A DNA stretch of 64,000 nucleotides from Comamonas sp. lk (GCA_945925985.1 CAMELV010000001.1:296366-360365), one strand, 5' to 3'; positions 1 through 8,848 are shown, counted from the stretch's first letter. Notes: a model not told the origin generated them from the sequence alone. A program made the numbers and translations.

Positions 1-183
1 TGGTTTGTGCTGGTGCGACTTTTGGTCAATGACAGCAAGGCCATGCTGACACTGGAGGATGGCAATGGGGCTATTCGTGCTCACCAAGACATTGGCTACA
101 CGGACTTCCCCCTGCCCGAGCAGATCATTTATGCCTGCTGGGATGCAGAACATTGGGTTTTGATGTTGCCAAGCGAGTATTGA
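1..183 (+). CDS. C-terminal end of an unrecognised protein (5' end outside window)
   Basis: An open frame runs from base 1 to a TGA at 181-183 and gives about 60 residues ending in HWVLMLPSEY. The start lies upstream of the window. I do not recognise a family; the visible part has a mixed hydrophobic and acidic composition without an obvious membrane segment. It is followed 42 bases later by another gene on the same strand, and both are AT-richer than the block from 3 kb onward. It probably belongs to the same accessory element as the next gene. Because only the tail is visible, no function is proposed. Confidence 0.5.
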   Translation, partial: WFVLVRLLVNDSKAMLTLEDGNGAIRAHQDIGYTDFPLPEQIIYACWDAEHWVLMLPSEY

Positions 184-225
184 TTTTTATACTGACGTTT
201 CATTCGTCCAGATAAAGGGGTTTGT

Positions 226-1431
226 ATGTCGGTTGATATTTCAAGACAAGAGCTATACGACCTTGTATGGTCAAAGCCCATCATGCATGCCGCCAAGCAA
301 TTTGGGATTTCTGGCTCGATGCTTGGCAGGATATGTGAGCAGCGAAATGTCCCGCGACCACCAAGAGGGTACTGGGCAAACCTTCAAGCAACTTCAGTCA
401 AAAAAATTGGGCGCTTTACAAAACCGCCTTTGCCTAATTTGCCTGAGCCAAATCAGAATTTCAATAGCTTGATGCGTAGAGAGTATGCGGATAGGGAGGC
501 CGCACGTACGGATGACTTCGACCCACAAGACCTCAATGACCCGATCAAGCCTCCGCCGCCACCTCCCACTGAAAGCATTAAGGAGTTTGAGGAGCGCATT
601 GAGGCGATCTTTCCTGAGCTACCTGCCCCAGAGACGATCAAAACTCGTCATCCGATTGTCCAGACGCTCTTTGACTTTGACCTAACCTTGGCTGCATTGA
701 AAAGGCGTGGAGGTTGGGACAGTCCCAATTATCAAGATGAGAAAGGCAAGATGTGCCTGGAATGGCTAAACGTGCTCATCCACAGTTTTGAGGTGCTTGG
801 TTTTGAAGTCATCTTGAGAGGAAGGAAGCATTTTTCTTTCCAATTGAATTTTCTTGGGCATCACAAACAATTCGTCTTCTTCATCAATGAGCAAAATCCA
901 ACGCTAGTGCAGCGCAAGTACCATAAGAAGACACAGTCAATGACTTACTGTTTCAGGTGGGACCAGGAGACAGAAAAATACGCTAAGGGCAGAACGTATT
1001 ACGAGTTTGAAACGATGAACCCCCAAGCCATCAAGCAAATCGTGATGGACGTGGTTAGAAAAGACGAAAACGACTACAGGTCCCGAGTTGTTTCACATTA
1101 CGAATGGAAAGTAGATAGACGCAAGTACGAAATCGAATTGCGTCAATCACAACTTCAAGAGGCTGCTGAGAAAAAGCGCAAGGCCCTTGAGCAACTGCTA
1201 GCCAACAGGGAAACCTTGATGAGCTCAGCGGTTGAGGGCATGAACCATGCTGACCAGATTAGGGAGTTGATTGAGATCATGCAAGCCAAGTCCCAAGCCT
1301 CTCAGAAACCCATAAAGGACTTTGATCGATGGGTGCGATGGGCAACGCATCACGCTAATACTTTGGATCCAAGGTACATGAGTGTTCAAGGCTTTGAAGC
1401 GTGGGTGGCTAAGTTCAAGCTCAAACATTGA
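226..1431 (+). CDS. Conserved hypothetical protein, RQELYDLVW N-terminus
   Basis: This 401-residue protein opens with SRQELYDLVWSKPIMHAAKQ, followed by GISGSMLGRICEQRNVPRPPRGYWA. From memory this N-terminal pattern recurs in uncharacterised proteobacterial proteins and looks like a small helix-turn-helix, suggesting nucleic-acid binding. Residues 105-115 hold a proline run (PPPPPP), and residues about 285-345 are charged and helical, possibly a coiled coil. No signal peptide or membrane segment is seen. The gene is AT-richer than the housekeeping block and sits just left of a tRNA-like attachment remnant, so it is probably cargo of an integrated element. The function is unknown. Confidence 0.75.
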   Translation: MSVDISRQELYDLVWSKPIMHAAKQFGISGSMLGRICEQRNVPRPPRGYWANLQATSVKKIGRFTKPPLPNLPEPNQNFNSLMRREYADREAARTDDFDPQDLNDPIKPPPPPPTESIKEFEERIEAIFPELPAPETIKTRHPIVQTLFDFDLTLAALKRRGGWDSPNYQDEKGKMCLEWLNVLIHSFEVLGFEVILRGRKHFSFQLNFLGHHKQFVFFINEQNPTLVQRKYHKKTQSMTYCFRWDQETEKYAKGRTYYEFETMNPQAIKQIVMDVVRKDENDYRSRVVSHYEWKVDRRKYEIELRQSQLQEAAEKKRKALEQLLANRETLMSSAVEGMNHADQIRELIEIMQAKSQASQKPIKDFDRWVRWATHHANTLDPRYMSVQGFEAWVAKFKLKH

Positions 1432-1523
1432 TTAAAAAATAGGCAGTTTTGCTTGCACACCCTGATGAAAGATTGAACCAAAAATCTTCAATAAAAACAT
1501 ATGGTTACGTGCAGCTATACTTC

Positions 1524-1650
1524 CACAAAAATTTCCACGGTAGGGTTGAGGCCGCCGCAAACCCCCGTGTTTATTGGGGTCCTAGCGGCTCGGTCTGCTC
1601 ATAATCCTTTGGTCGAGTGTTCAAGTCACTCACGCCCTACCATTTTTGTG
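1524..1650. repeat. Imperfect inverted repeat enclosing a structured non-coding segment
   Basis: CACAAAAAT (1524-1532) and ATTTTTGTG (1642-1650) are exact reverse complements. Inside them GGTAGGG (1539-1545) and CCCTACC (1635-1641) also pair exactly. Between the arms, GCCGC (1551-1555) can pair with GCGGC (1585-1589) around a CCCC/GGGG stem. A further CCCTACC lies at 1663-1669. The gene-free stretch 1432-1747 is therefore structured, and no convincing ORF was seen in it. It could be a small mobile element end, an attachment region or a structured RNA. Confidence 0.45.
1598..1642 (+). other. tRNA-Met 3'-half-like sequence, probable attachment-site remnant
   Basis: The sequence reads as the 3' half of a tRNA: anticodon loop CTCATAA (1598-1604), T-arm GAGTG-TTCAAGT-CACTC (1615-1631) with a canonical T-loop, then seven acceptor bases, discriminator A and CCA (1640-1642). 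The bases before the anticodon loop do not pair with those after it, so this is not a complete functional tRNA. Integrases that use tRNA genes commonly leave such a 3' fragment. In that model the element lies to the left of this point, matching the AT-richer genes there. Confidence 0.5.
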
Positions 1651-1689
1651 TCCAAAATCGCACCCTACCCAAACAAGCTTTTGCTCTTG

Positions 1690-1750
1690 TATTCATAGCT
1701 AAAGCCATAGGTGCCAAAAGGGCTAGCGGCTGATTTGGCTTGTAAATTCA
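1690..1750. repeat. Dispersed AT-rich repeat, copy 1 (intergenic)
   Basis: TCATAGCTAAAGCC, then AGGGCTAGCGGCTGATTTGG and TGTAAATTCA, follow the same order of blocks as the copy at 19061-19133 (GTAGCTATAACTCC, AAGGCCTAGAGCCTGTTTTC, TATAAATTTCA). The right end touches the stop codon of the truncated toxin gene. Confidence 0.55.
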
Positions 1751-1951
1751 TGGGTATTGGCGGGCCGCATGCATCACGGCCAATGCGGTTACGGTGGTTT
1801 CAGTTTGTTGAAGCAGCACGATGTAGTTCGGGTGGGCAACCAGCTCCATCGTGCCAGCCACGCGTCCGAGTCGCCGGGGAAAGTTGTGATCGGCCAGTTG
1901 TTCAAGGTCGAGATGAAACTGCTCGGTTTTGACGACATGCAGCTTTCCCAT
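1748..1951 (-). pseudogene. Shortened RelE/ParE-type toxin gene
   Basis: The 67-residue product ends in GTMELVAHPNYIVLLQQTET and VMHAARQYP. This is the classic C-terminal half of ParE-type toxins, in which the wording is usually GTRELV, PNYIV and LHARQ-WP. The N-terminal helices expected in a protein of about 90-100 residues are mostly missing, so the gene is probably truncated or internally deleted. Its ATG (1949-1951) directly abuts the TAA of the antitoxin gene (1952-1954), the normal antitoxin-toxin order. The toxin is probably inactive, leaving an orphan antitoxin. A short functional toxin cannot be excluded. Confidence 0.6.
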
Positions 1952-2416
1952 TTATGCGCCTGCTTTGGTTTCCAGGGCCAATACTTGGGCGCGCAATGCC
2001 GCGCGTCGAGCGTTCACTTCCTCATCGCTGAGAATCCGGTTCGTCCCGTCCGCTAGGCCCTGTAGCGCTGCACTTGCCTTAGCGCGAAACCAGCGGTCGT
2101 AGTCTGCTGCCTCGTGCGCGGCTTTGAGGGCGGCACTGCGGTCGGGGCGTGTTGTTTTCTCCAGAGCGCGGTCTTCCGGCCGCCACTGGCTGGCGTCAAT
2201 GTGGCATTCGTTCCAGCCAGTGCTGCGCAGCACTTGCAAGGCCTTGCGCGGATCGGCAAAGCGACGCGGCTGTTTGCGCGAGGTGACCAAAATGGCCTCG
2301 TCGCGCAGGGTTTGCACGCTGACGACAAAGGCCGCGCCGTCACCGCGCAGGGTGATGCCGGTCACACCGCCGGCCAGTGTGGTGGCTTTGAGTTGCTCAA
2401 GGTTCAGGGTGTGCAT
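1952..2416 (-). CDS. Antitoxin of a ParE-type toxin-antitoxin system
   Basis: The 154-residue protein starts MHTLNLEQLKATTLAGGVTG. It has an N-terminal domain of about 90 residues with LRGDGAAFVVSVQT and HIDASQWRPED. The C-terminal helix contains AALQGLADGTNRILSDEEV, resembling the toxin-wrapping tail of ParD/RelB-like antitoxins (in relatives often DDPRPSIPHDEVM). I recall long antitoxins of this shape beside ParE toxins. The next gene downstream on the same strand is the shortened toxin, with no gap between them. It should neutralise the toxin and may autoregulate the operon; nothing in the sequence shows an operator clearly. Confidence 0.65.
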   Translation of the reverse strand: MHTLNLEQLKATTLAGGVTGITLRGDGAAFVVSVQTLRDEAILVTSRKQPRRFADPRKALQVLRSTGWNECHIDASQWRPEDRALEKTTRPDRSAALKAAHEAADYDRWFRAKASAALQGLADGTNRILSDEEVNARRAALRAQVLALETKAGA

Positions 2417-2525
2417 GGTGGGCCTTTGCGGGTGAGAGTGGGCACGGGGCGATCAAAAATGGCATTTACTGCATCTTAACAATTAAGAGCTATGCAAATA
2501 ACAGTTGTTTGACACTGTTCGACGC

Positions 2526-3020
2526 CTAAGCCTCTTGGCTCAGCATGGCTTCCAGCGCTTTCATGCCGCTGGCAATCTCGGCCTCCAGCACGGCCAGCTT
2601 GGCCAAGATTTCTTGGGGCGGCAGATGCTCGCGGGCCGCGTGCACCACCTCTTTGCAGCGGTTGATGGACAGGTCGTGGTCGTTGCCGGCAATGTCTGCT
2701 TTGGGTACGAAAAAGCTTTGGTCGGTGCGGCTGCGCTGCAGTGCGCTGCTGTGGCGCTGGCCCCGGCGCGCCAGCACGTCGGGCAGGTTGTTTTTGGTGT
2801 GCTCTGCTTCTGATAGCAAACTATGCCCGTCCTGCAAGGGCTGGAGGCCGATTTTGTCCTTAGGCAGCAGGGGTTGGTGTTTGTCGTCGAGGCTCCAGCC
2901 GTCGGCCTTCGTGTCGTAAAGTTATACGGTGTGAGTACCGCTCGAGTTGGTTTTGGTCAACAGCAGTATGGGCGTGGACACGCCGGCGTAGGGCTTGAAC
3001 ACGCCCGGGGGCAGGGGTGG
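2526..3020 (-). pseudogene. hsdM: Remnant of type I restriction-modification methylase gene hsdM
   Basis: Reading leftward from about 3020, one frame encodes PGVFKPYAGVSTPILLLTKT, then ADGWSLDDKHQPLLP, then EAEHTKNNLPDVLARRGQR, then FFVPKADIAGNDHDLSINR, ending near KALEAMLSQEA with TAG at 2526-2528. These are the C-terminal motifs of HsdM, the N6-adenine methylase subunit. A single in-frame TAA at 2922-2924 interrupts the block just before LYDTKADGW. The catalytic N-terminal two thirds, including the NPPF motif, and neighbouring hsdS/hsdR genes are absent. This is a decayed fragment, consistent with accessory DNA being lost here. Confidence 0.75.
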
Positions 3021-3212
3021 GCCTGGCGGAGCCGTCGCTGCCGGCGCAAAGCTTTTGAAGCTTGACTGGCGCAGAAACTGCGAGTGGGTCACCACCGCAC
3101 CAACGCCAAGCTGACCCGGCCGGCCGATTTATGGTCAATCAAAATTCAGCACCCCGGTCAAATCCGCTATCCTTGAGCCTGTTTAAACACAGCACGTCCT
3201 GCGCCATCACTT

Positions 3213-4082
3213 GTGTCAGACCCCCACCCCGCACGCCATTTCGACAGAGAAGATAAACGCACGTTCCTCCAAAAACTGGCTGAATTTATCCACCCGGGCC
3301 CGGACTCAACAGCGGAGCTGATCGAGACCTTGGCGGATGCCGAGGAGAACAACATCATTGGCGCGGAATCACGACTCATGCTGGAGGGCGTGATCCGCAT
3401 GGCGGATATGACTGCCGGCGACGTGATGGTGCCGGCGACGCGCATGGACCTGGTGAATATTGATGAGCCGTACGATGCGTTGCTGCATGTCGTCATCGAC
3501 ACCGCACACTCCCGTTTCCCCGTTTATGACGGTGAGCGAGAGAACATCATAGGAATCCTGATGGCCAAGGACCTGCTGAAGCTGCAGCGGGCGCCTCAAC
3601 TCAACATTCGTGCTTTGTTGCGACCGGCAGTGTTCGTCCCGGAAACCAAAGGCCTCAACGACCTGTTGCGAGAGTTCCGGGGCAACCGAAACCATTTGGC
3701 GATCGTGATCGATGAGTTTGGTCGGGTCGCTGGTCTGATCACCATTGAGGACGTGCTCGAGCAGATTGTGGGCGAGATTGAAGATGAGTTCGACATCGCC
3801 GAGGATGAGGGGGATATTTTTGGCCTTGCCGACCGCACGTACCGCGTCAGTGGCGACACCGCCATTGAGCGAGTCAACGACGCATTTGGCGTCACACTAA
3901 ACACCAGTGACCGCGAGGAGCAATTCGATACTGTTGGCGGACTGATTGCACACGAAATGGGCCACGTGCCGAAACGCGGGGAGCGCCATGAGATGGCTGG
4001 CCTGAACTTTGTCGTTCTCCATACCAAAGGCGGTGCTGTGAAATGGTTCAAGGTGTCGCCGATTGCGTCCGACCCGACCTGA
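3213..4082 (+). CDS. corC: CorC/HlyC-family CBS-domain protein (YbeX-like)
   Basis: The 289-residue protein has no membrane segment and starts at GTG 3213. It has two CBS motifs at residues about 70-185 (GDVMVPATRMDLVNIDE, RFPVYDGERENIIGILMAKD, IVIDEFGRVAGLITIEDVLE) and a C-terminal CorC_HlyC domain (DRTYRVSGDTAIERVNDAFG). The family has been linked to magnesium/cobalt efflux and to ribosome or envelope homeostasis, and binds adenine nucleotides through the CBS pair. It lies 39 bases upstream of lnt, the conserved ybeX-lnt pairing. The biochemical role in this organism is inferred from family and position only. Confidence 0.9.
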   Translation: MSDPHPARHFDREDKRTFLQKLAEFIHPGPDSTAELIETLADAEENNIIGAESRLMLEGVIRMADMTAGDVMVPATRMDLVNIDEPYDALLHVVIDTAHSRFPVYDGERENIIGILMAKDLLKLQRAPQLNIRALLRPAVFVPETKGLNDLLREFRGNRNHLAIVIDEFGRVAGLITIEDVLEQIVGEIEDEFDIAEDEGDIFGLADRTYRVSGDTAIERVNDAFGVTLNTSDREEQFDTVGGLIAHEMGHVPKRGERHEMAGLNFVVLHTKGGAVKWFKVSPIASDPT

Positions 4083-4121
4083 AGGGCAACCGCGCCCGTT
4101 GAACATGCCACGGCAGCGCGC

Positions 4122-5699
4122 ATGACAGGTCTGTCTATTCCCTTTGTCGTCTTGGCGCTCGCCGCTGGCGTTCTGCACGCAATGAGCATGGCTTGGCCAA
4201 GCCTGCTGGGCCTGTCGGTGACTGGCTTACCTGCGGGCCAGCCAGTCTGGTGGCTCGAACTCCTATCGCTGGCTGCCCTGGCCTGGCTGCTGCGACATTG
4301 CGTCCAACAACCCTTGGCCAGTTGGCGCGCAGGTCTGCTATATGGTGGGCTCTTCGGCTGCGCCTGGTTGACGGCGTCTTTCGGGTGGACTTTTGTCGCC
4401 ATGCATACCTATGGCGGGCTCCCAGCCGTGCCATCTGCGTTGGCCGTCTTGGCCTTGGCAGGCTTTCTTGCCAGTTATTACGCCGTCGCGTGCGGCGCTT
4501 TCGTGTTTCTGGCCCCCTTGAGCGTCTGGCACAGTGCTGCGCTGTTTTCGGCACTCTGGCTTTGTGCTGAATTGGCACGGGGCCTATGGTTGACCGGTTT
4601 TGGCTGGGGTGCGACGGCCTATGCGCATCCAGACGGCCCGTTGGCCAGCTATGCGCCCTGGCTGGGCGCGTACGGCGTTGGCGCTGTGGCCGCCTGGCTG
4701 GCCATGGTGTTGGCCCAGCTGCTCGCAGACCACTCATGGCGGCGGCGTCAAGGGCTGTTGGCCAGCGCGTTATTGGTGCTCAGCCTGCCAACGGTTGTGC
4801 ATCTGCTGGGGCATGACCTGACCCAGAGCACCGGGCGGATGACGGTCACCTTGCTCCAGGGCAATATCCCGCAGAATGAAAAATTTGAGTCTGGCAGCGG
4901 GGTTCCTTTGGCGCTGCAGTGGTACGCAGAGCAGCTGCAGCAAGCCCGTACCGCCTTGGTGGTCGCGCCCGAGACGGCGGTGCCGTTGTTGCCGCACCAG
5001 CTCCCCAGCGGGTATTGGGCCGCGCTGCAAGCCCGCTTCGCTGGCGGTACACAGGCAGCGCTGATGGGCATTCCCCTTGGCAATTTTGACGACGGTTACA
5101 CCAATTCAGTGGTCGGCCTGCGCCCGGGTGTGGATCGGCCATGGCGCTACGATAAGCACCATTTGGTCCCCTTTGGCGAGTTCATCCCGCCCTGGTTCAA
5201 ATGGTTTACTGAACTGATGAACATTCCCTTGGGTGACTTTATGCGGGGTGGGCTTGGCCAACCAACCTTCCAATGGGGTGGCCAGAGCCTCTCGGCCAAC
5301 ATCTGCTATGAGGACCTGTTTGGGGAGGAGTTGGCACAGCAGTTCCGTGATGCGGCTCAAGCGCCGACGATTCTGGTTAATTTCAGCAACCTGGCCTGGT
5401 TTGGTGGCACTCTGGCGAGGGACCAGCACTTGCAAATCGCCCGGTGGCGCACGCTGGAATTTGCCCGCCCCTTTCTGCTGTCCACAAACACCGGGGTGAC
5501 GGCGATCGTGGACCACCAGGCAAGGGTGTTGCAGACGCTACCGCGCGATACGCGTGGTGTGTTGGTGGGCGAGGTCGAAGGCCGTACGGGTCTCACCCCC
5601 TACGCCTGGTGGGTGTCCCGCTTGGGCCTTTGGCCGTACTGGCTTGCCGGCTTGGCCACCGTGCTGCTGAGCTGGCGGTGGCACTTGCGAAAACGCTGA
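4122..5699 (+). CDS. lnt: Apolipoprotein N-acyltransferase
   Basis: Lnt transfers the third acyl chain to the N-terminal cysteine of lipoproteins in the inner membrane. The 525-residue protein has several N-terminal hydrophobic helices (residues about 5-225) followed by a nitrilase-like domain. The catalytic triad is visible: Glu284 in VVAPETAVP, Lys345 in YDKHHLVPFGEF and Cys395 in ANICYEDLF. A final membrane helix lies near the C-terminus (LAGLATVLLSW). Length and order match the family. It is probably cotranscribed with the corC-like gene upstream; the spacing to glyQ (111 bases) allows a separate promoter there. Confidence 0.96.
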   Translation: MTGLSIPFVVLALAAGVLHAMSMAWPSLLGLSVTGLPAGQPVWWLELLSLAALAWLLRHCVQQPLASWRAGLLYGGLFGCAWLTASFGWTFVAMHTYGGLPAVPSALAVLALAGFLASYYAVACGAFVFLAPLSVWHSAALFSALWLCAELARGLWLTGFGWGATAYAHPDGPLASYAPWLGAYGVGAVAAWLAMVLAQLLADHSWRRRQGLLASALLVLSLPTVVHLLGHDLTQSTGRMTVTLLQGNIPQNEKFESGSGVPLALQWYAEQLQQARTALVVAPETAVPLLPHQLPSGYWAALQARFAGGTQAALMGIPLGNFDDGYTNSVVGLRPGVDRPWRYDKHHLVPFGEFIPPWFKWFTELMNIPLGDFMRGGLGQPTFQWGGQSLSANICYEDLFGEELAQQFRDAAQAPTILVNFSNLAWFGGTLARDQHLQIARWRTLEFARPFLLSTNTGVTAIVDHQARVLQTLPRDTRGVLVGEVEGRTGLTPYAWWVSRLGLWPYWLAGLATVLLSWRWHLRKR

Positions 5700-5810
5700 T
5701 GTTCGCCACGGTCGCTGACTCGGAACGCCCGTAAAATCAAAACCTGCACCTCGGCGCGGTTTGACTGTTGTCAATACCCAGGTTCTGCCGGTGCCGAACC
5801 ACGACCGCTC

Positions 5811-6716
5811 ATGTTGACCTTCCAGCAAATCATTCTTAACCTTCAGTCTTACTGGGACGCCCAAGGTTGTGCCTTGTTACAGCCTTACGACATGGAGGTG
5901 GGCGCGGGCACCTCGCACACCGCCACCTTTTTGCGTGCGATTGGCCCCGAGCCCTGGAAAGCGGCCTATGTTCAGCCCAGCCGACGCCCTAAGGACGGCC
6001 GCTATGGAGATAACCCGAACCGTTTGCAGCATTATTACCAGTACCAGGTGGTGCTCAAGCCGGCGCCCAGCAACATTCTGGAGCTCTACCTGGGGTCGCT
6101 GGAGGCGCTGGGGTTTGACCTGAAAAAGAACGACATTCGGTTTGTCGAGGACGACTGGGAGAACCCAACGCTGGGGGCCTGGGGCCTGGGCTGGGAGGTC
6201 TGGCTAAACGGCATGGAGGTGACGCAGTTCACCTATTTCCAGCAGGTGGGCGGCATCGATTGCCGGCCGGTCACAGGCGAGATCACCTACGGTCTGGAGC
6301 GATTGGCGATGTACCTGCAGGGGGTCGATAACGTCTACAAACTGCAGTGGACCGACAGCATGAGCTATGGCGATGTCTACCTGCAAAACGAAAAAGAACA
6401 GTCGGCCTACAACTTTGAGCACTCGGACGCTGACTTCCTGTTCACCGCCTTCACGGCGCATGAAAAGCAGGCCAAGCACCTGATCGAGGTGCAACTGGCC
6501 CTGCCCGCCTATGAACAGGTCCTGAAGTGTGCACACAGCTTCAACCTGCTGGATGCACGTGGCGCCATCAGCGTCACCGAGCGCGCCGCCTACATGGGCC
6601 GTATCCGCAACCTGGCGCGCAGCGTCGCGCAAAGTTATTTGGACAGCCGGGAGCGACTGGGCTTTCCCATGGCCCCGCGGGCCTGGGTGGACCAAATGAC
6701 GAAGAAAGTTGCGTGA
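5811..6716 (+). CDS. glyQ: Glycyl-tRNA synthetase, alpha subunit
   Basis: The 301-residue protein begins [20 protein letters not shown] and contains [14 protein letters not shown] and [17 protein letters not shown], typical class II alpha-subunit motifs. With GlyS it forms the bacterial alpha2beta2 enzyme that charges tRNA-Gly in the cytoplasm. The alpha subunit carries the glycine and ATP site. The stop codon shares its last base with the ATG of glyS (TGATG at 6714-6718), indicating translational coupling, as is usual for this pair. The length is standard. Confidence 0.97.
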   Translation: MLTFQQIILNLQSYWDAQGCALLQPYDMEVGAGTSHTATFLRAIGPEPWKAAYVQPSRRPKDGRYGDNPNRLQHYYQYQVVLKPAPSNILELYLGSLEALGFDLKKNDIRFVEDDWENPTLGAWGLGWEVWLNGMEVTQFTYFQQVGGIDCRPVTGEITYGLERLAMYLQGVDNVYKLQWTDSMSYGDVYLQNEKEQSAYNFEHSDADFLFTAFTAHEKQAKHLIEVQLALPAYEQVLKCAHSFNLLDARGAISVTERAAYMGRIRNLARSVAQSYLDSRERLGFPMAPRAWVDQMTKKVA

Positions 6717-8848
6717 TGAGCACTGACAACCTGCTGGTGGAATTGTTTGTTGAGGAGTTGCCGCCGAAGGCACTTCAAAAGCTGGGTGATGCTTTTGCCC
6801 AGGAGTTGGCTGCACAGCTGCGGACCCAGGGGCTGGCCACAGCCGATTCGGTGGTCACACCCTTCGCCTCCCCGCGCCGACTGGCCGCCCACATCAGCCA
6901 AGTCTGGCGCAAGGCCGCCGACAAGGCCGTGCCGCAAAAACTGATGCCTGCCGGCGTCGGACTGGACTCGGCTGGCCAGGCCACGCCCGCCCTGCTCAAG
7001 AAGCTGCAGGCGCTGGGAGCGGATCTGTCGGACCCGGTGGCTGCGGTCGCCGCGCTGCGCCGGGCACCCGACGGCAAGAACGAGGCGCTGTTCTATGACA
7101 GCCTGGTTACTGGCGCGACCTTGGACATCGGCTTGCAAAAAGCCCTGGAGGAGGCGCTGGCCCGGCTGCCGATCCCCAAGATGATGAGCTACCAGCTCGA
7201 GACGGATTGCGAGCTGCCTGGCTGGAGCAGTGTGAATTTTGTGCGCCCGGCGCATGGCCTGTTGGCGCTGCACGGCAGCGCCGTGGTGCCGGTGAAGGTG
7301 CTGGGCCTGAGTGCCGGCAACCAGACCCAGGGCCACCGTTTCGAGGCGCGTGTGTCGCCGGTAGTGATTGGGCATGCCGACAGCTATGCAGCCACCCTGC
7401 GCCACGACGGCGCGGTGATCGCCAGCTTTGCCGAGCGGCGTGCCGACATAGAACGCCAATTGCGGGCGGCGGCGACCCAGGTCGGTGGCGGTGTGCGGCC
7501 GATCGAAGACGAAGCGCTGCTAAACGAAGTGACTGGCCTGGTCGAGCGGCCCAATGTGCTGGTCTGTGAGTTTGAAAAACAGTTCCTCGAGGTGCCGCAG
7601 GAATGCCTCATTCTCACGATGAAGGCCAACCAGAAATACTTCCCGTTGCTTGATGCTGCCGGCAGGTTAACGCACCAGTTTTTGGTGGTGAGCAACATCA
7701 CGCCCGATGATGCCTCCGCCGTGATTCAAGGCAATGAGCGGGTGGTGCGCCCACGACTGGCCGATGCCCAGTTTTTCTACGACCAAGACCGCAAGAAGAC
7801 GCTGGAATCCCGCGTCGACGGCCTGAACAAGGTGGTCTATCACAACAAGTTGGGCAGCCAAGGCGAGCGGATGGCCAGGGTCTGCACCATCGCCAAGGCG
7901 ATCGGTCAGCAACTCGGTGGCGCCGAGCTGGCCGACAAGGCGGTACTTGCTGCGCGTCTGGCCAAGACCGACTTGCTGACCGATATGGTGGGTGAGTTCC
8001 CCGAGTTGCAGGGCACCATGGGGGGCTATTACGCGCGCCACGATGGCCTGGGCGACGATATCGCCACAGCCATTGAAGACCATTACAAACCCCGCTTTGC
8101 CGGTGATGCCCTGCCGCGAAATCTGGTTGGCGTGACGGTTGCATTGGCCGACAAGCTTGAAACGCTGGTGGGCATGTTTGGCATTGGCAATCTGCCCACC
8201 GGTGACAAGGACCCGTTTGCATTGCGGCGACACGCCTTGGGTCTGATCCGGATGCTGGTTGAACGCGACTTGCCTGTGGACCTTGATGGCGTCATCGCGC
8301 AGGCCCTGCCGGCTTTTGCTGGACCGATCGCAGAGGTGGCGCTGCCACTGGCGCAGTTTATTGACGACCGTTTGGCTGGCGCCCTGCGCGAGCAGGGCTT
8401 CCGCGCCCAGGAGGTGGATGCGGTTCTGGCCCTGCGGCCCCAGCGTTTGGGTGACGTGCCGCGCCGCCTGGCGGCGGTGCGCACCTTTGCCGAGTTGCCC
8501 GAGGCGCCGGCACTGGCAGCAGCCAACAAACGCATTGGCAATATCCTCAAGAAGGCTGCCGAGGTGGATGCCCATGTCAGCCCGGTGCTGCTCAAGGAGC
8601 CGGCTGAAATCGCTCTGTACGCCGCTATGCAGGAGGTGCTGCCGAAGGCGCTGGCCCAGTTCCAGGCGGGAGACTACACCGGCTCCTTGCAGGCGCTGGC
8701 GGCGCTGCGTGCGCCGGTGGATGCCTTCTTTGATGGTGTCATGGTGAACGCCGAGGAGATGGATTTGCGGCTGAACCGCCAGGGCCTGCTCAAAAGCCTG
8801 TTCGAGGCGATGAACCGCGTCGCCGACCTGTCGCGGCTGGCAACCTGA
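6716..8848 (+). CDS. glyS: Glycyl-tRNA synthetase, beta subunit
   Basis: The 710-residue protein starting [20 protein letters not shown] is the beta subunit, which holds the tRNA-binding domains of GlyRS. Recognisable segments are SPRRLAAHI near the start, EVPQECLILTMKANQKYFPL in the middle and LRRHALGLIRMLVE in the C-terminal anticodon-binding-like part. The open frame extends further upstream inside glyQ, but the ATG at 6716 overlaps the glyQ stop by one base and begins the conserved N-terminus, so it is chosen. The gene continues the operon toward gmhB, which starts nine bases after its stop. Confidence 0.97.
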   Translation: MSTDNLLVELFVEELPPKALQKLGDAFAQELAAQLRTQGLATADSVVTPFASPRRLAAHISQVWRKAADKAVPQKLMPAGVGLDSAGQATPALLKKLQALGADLSDPVAAVAALRRAPDGKNEALFYDSLVTGATLDIGLQKALEEALARLPIPKMMSYQLETDCELPGWSSVNFVRPAHGLLALHGSAVVPVKVLGLSAGNQTQGHRFEARVSPVVIGHADSYAATLRHDGAVIASFAERRADIERQLRAAATQVGGGVRPIEDEALLNEVTGLVERPNVLVCEFEKQFLEVPQECLILTMKANQKYFPLLDAAGRLTHQFLVVSNITPDDASAVIQGNERVVRPRLADAQFFYDQDRKKTLESRVDGLNKVVYHNKLGSQGERMARVCTIAKAIGQQLGGAELADKAVLAARLAKTDLLTDMVGEFPELQGTMGGYYARHDGLGDDIATAIEDHYKPRFAGDALPRNLVGVTVALADKLETLVGMFGIGNLPTGDKDPFALRRHALGLIRMLVERDLPVDLDGVIAQALPAFAGPIAEVALPLAQFIDDRLAGALREQGFRAQEVDAVLALRPQRLGDVPRRLAAVRTFAELPEAPALAAANKRIGNILKKAAEVDAHVSPVLLKEPAEIALYAAMQEVLPKALAQFQAGDYTGSLQALAALRAPVDAFFDGVMVNAEEMDLRLNRQGLLKSLFEAMNRVADLSRLAT

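Noticed and set aside
1538..1642. A complete functional tRNA
   Set aside because: The anticodon stem cannot pair and the D-arm has an oversized loop; only the 3' half is tRNA-like.
2505..2813. Plus-strand frame opposite the hsdM remnant
   Set aside because: The minus strand reads as HsdM on both sides of a stop; the plus-strand reading is its complement.
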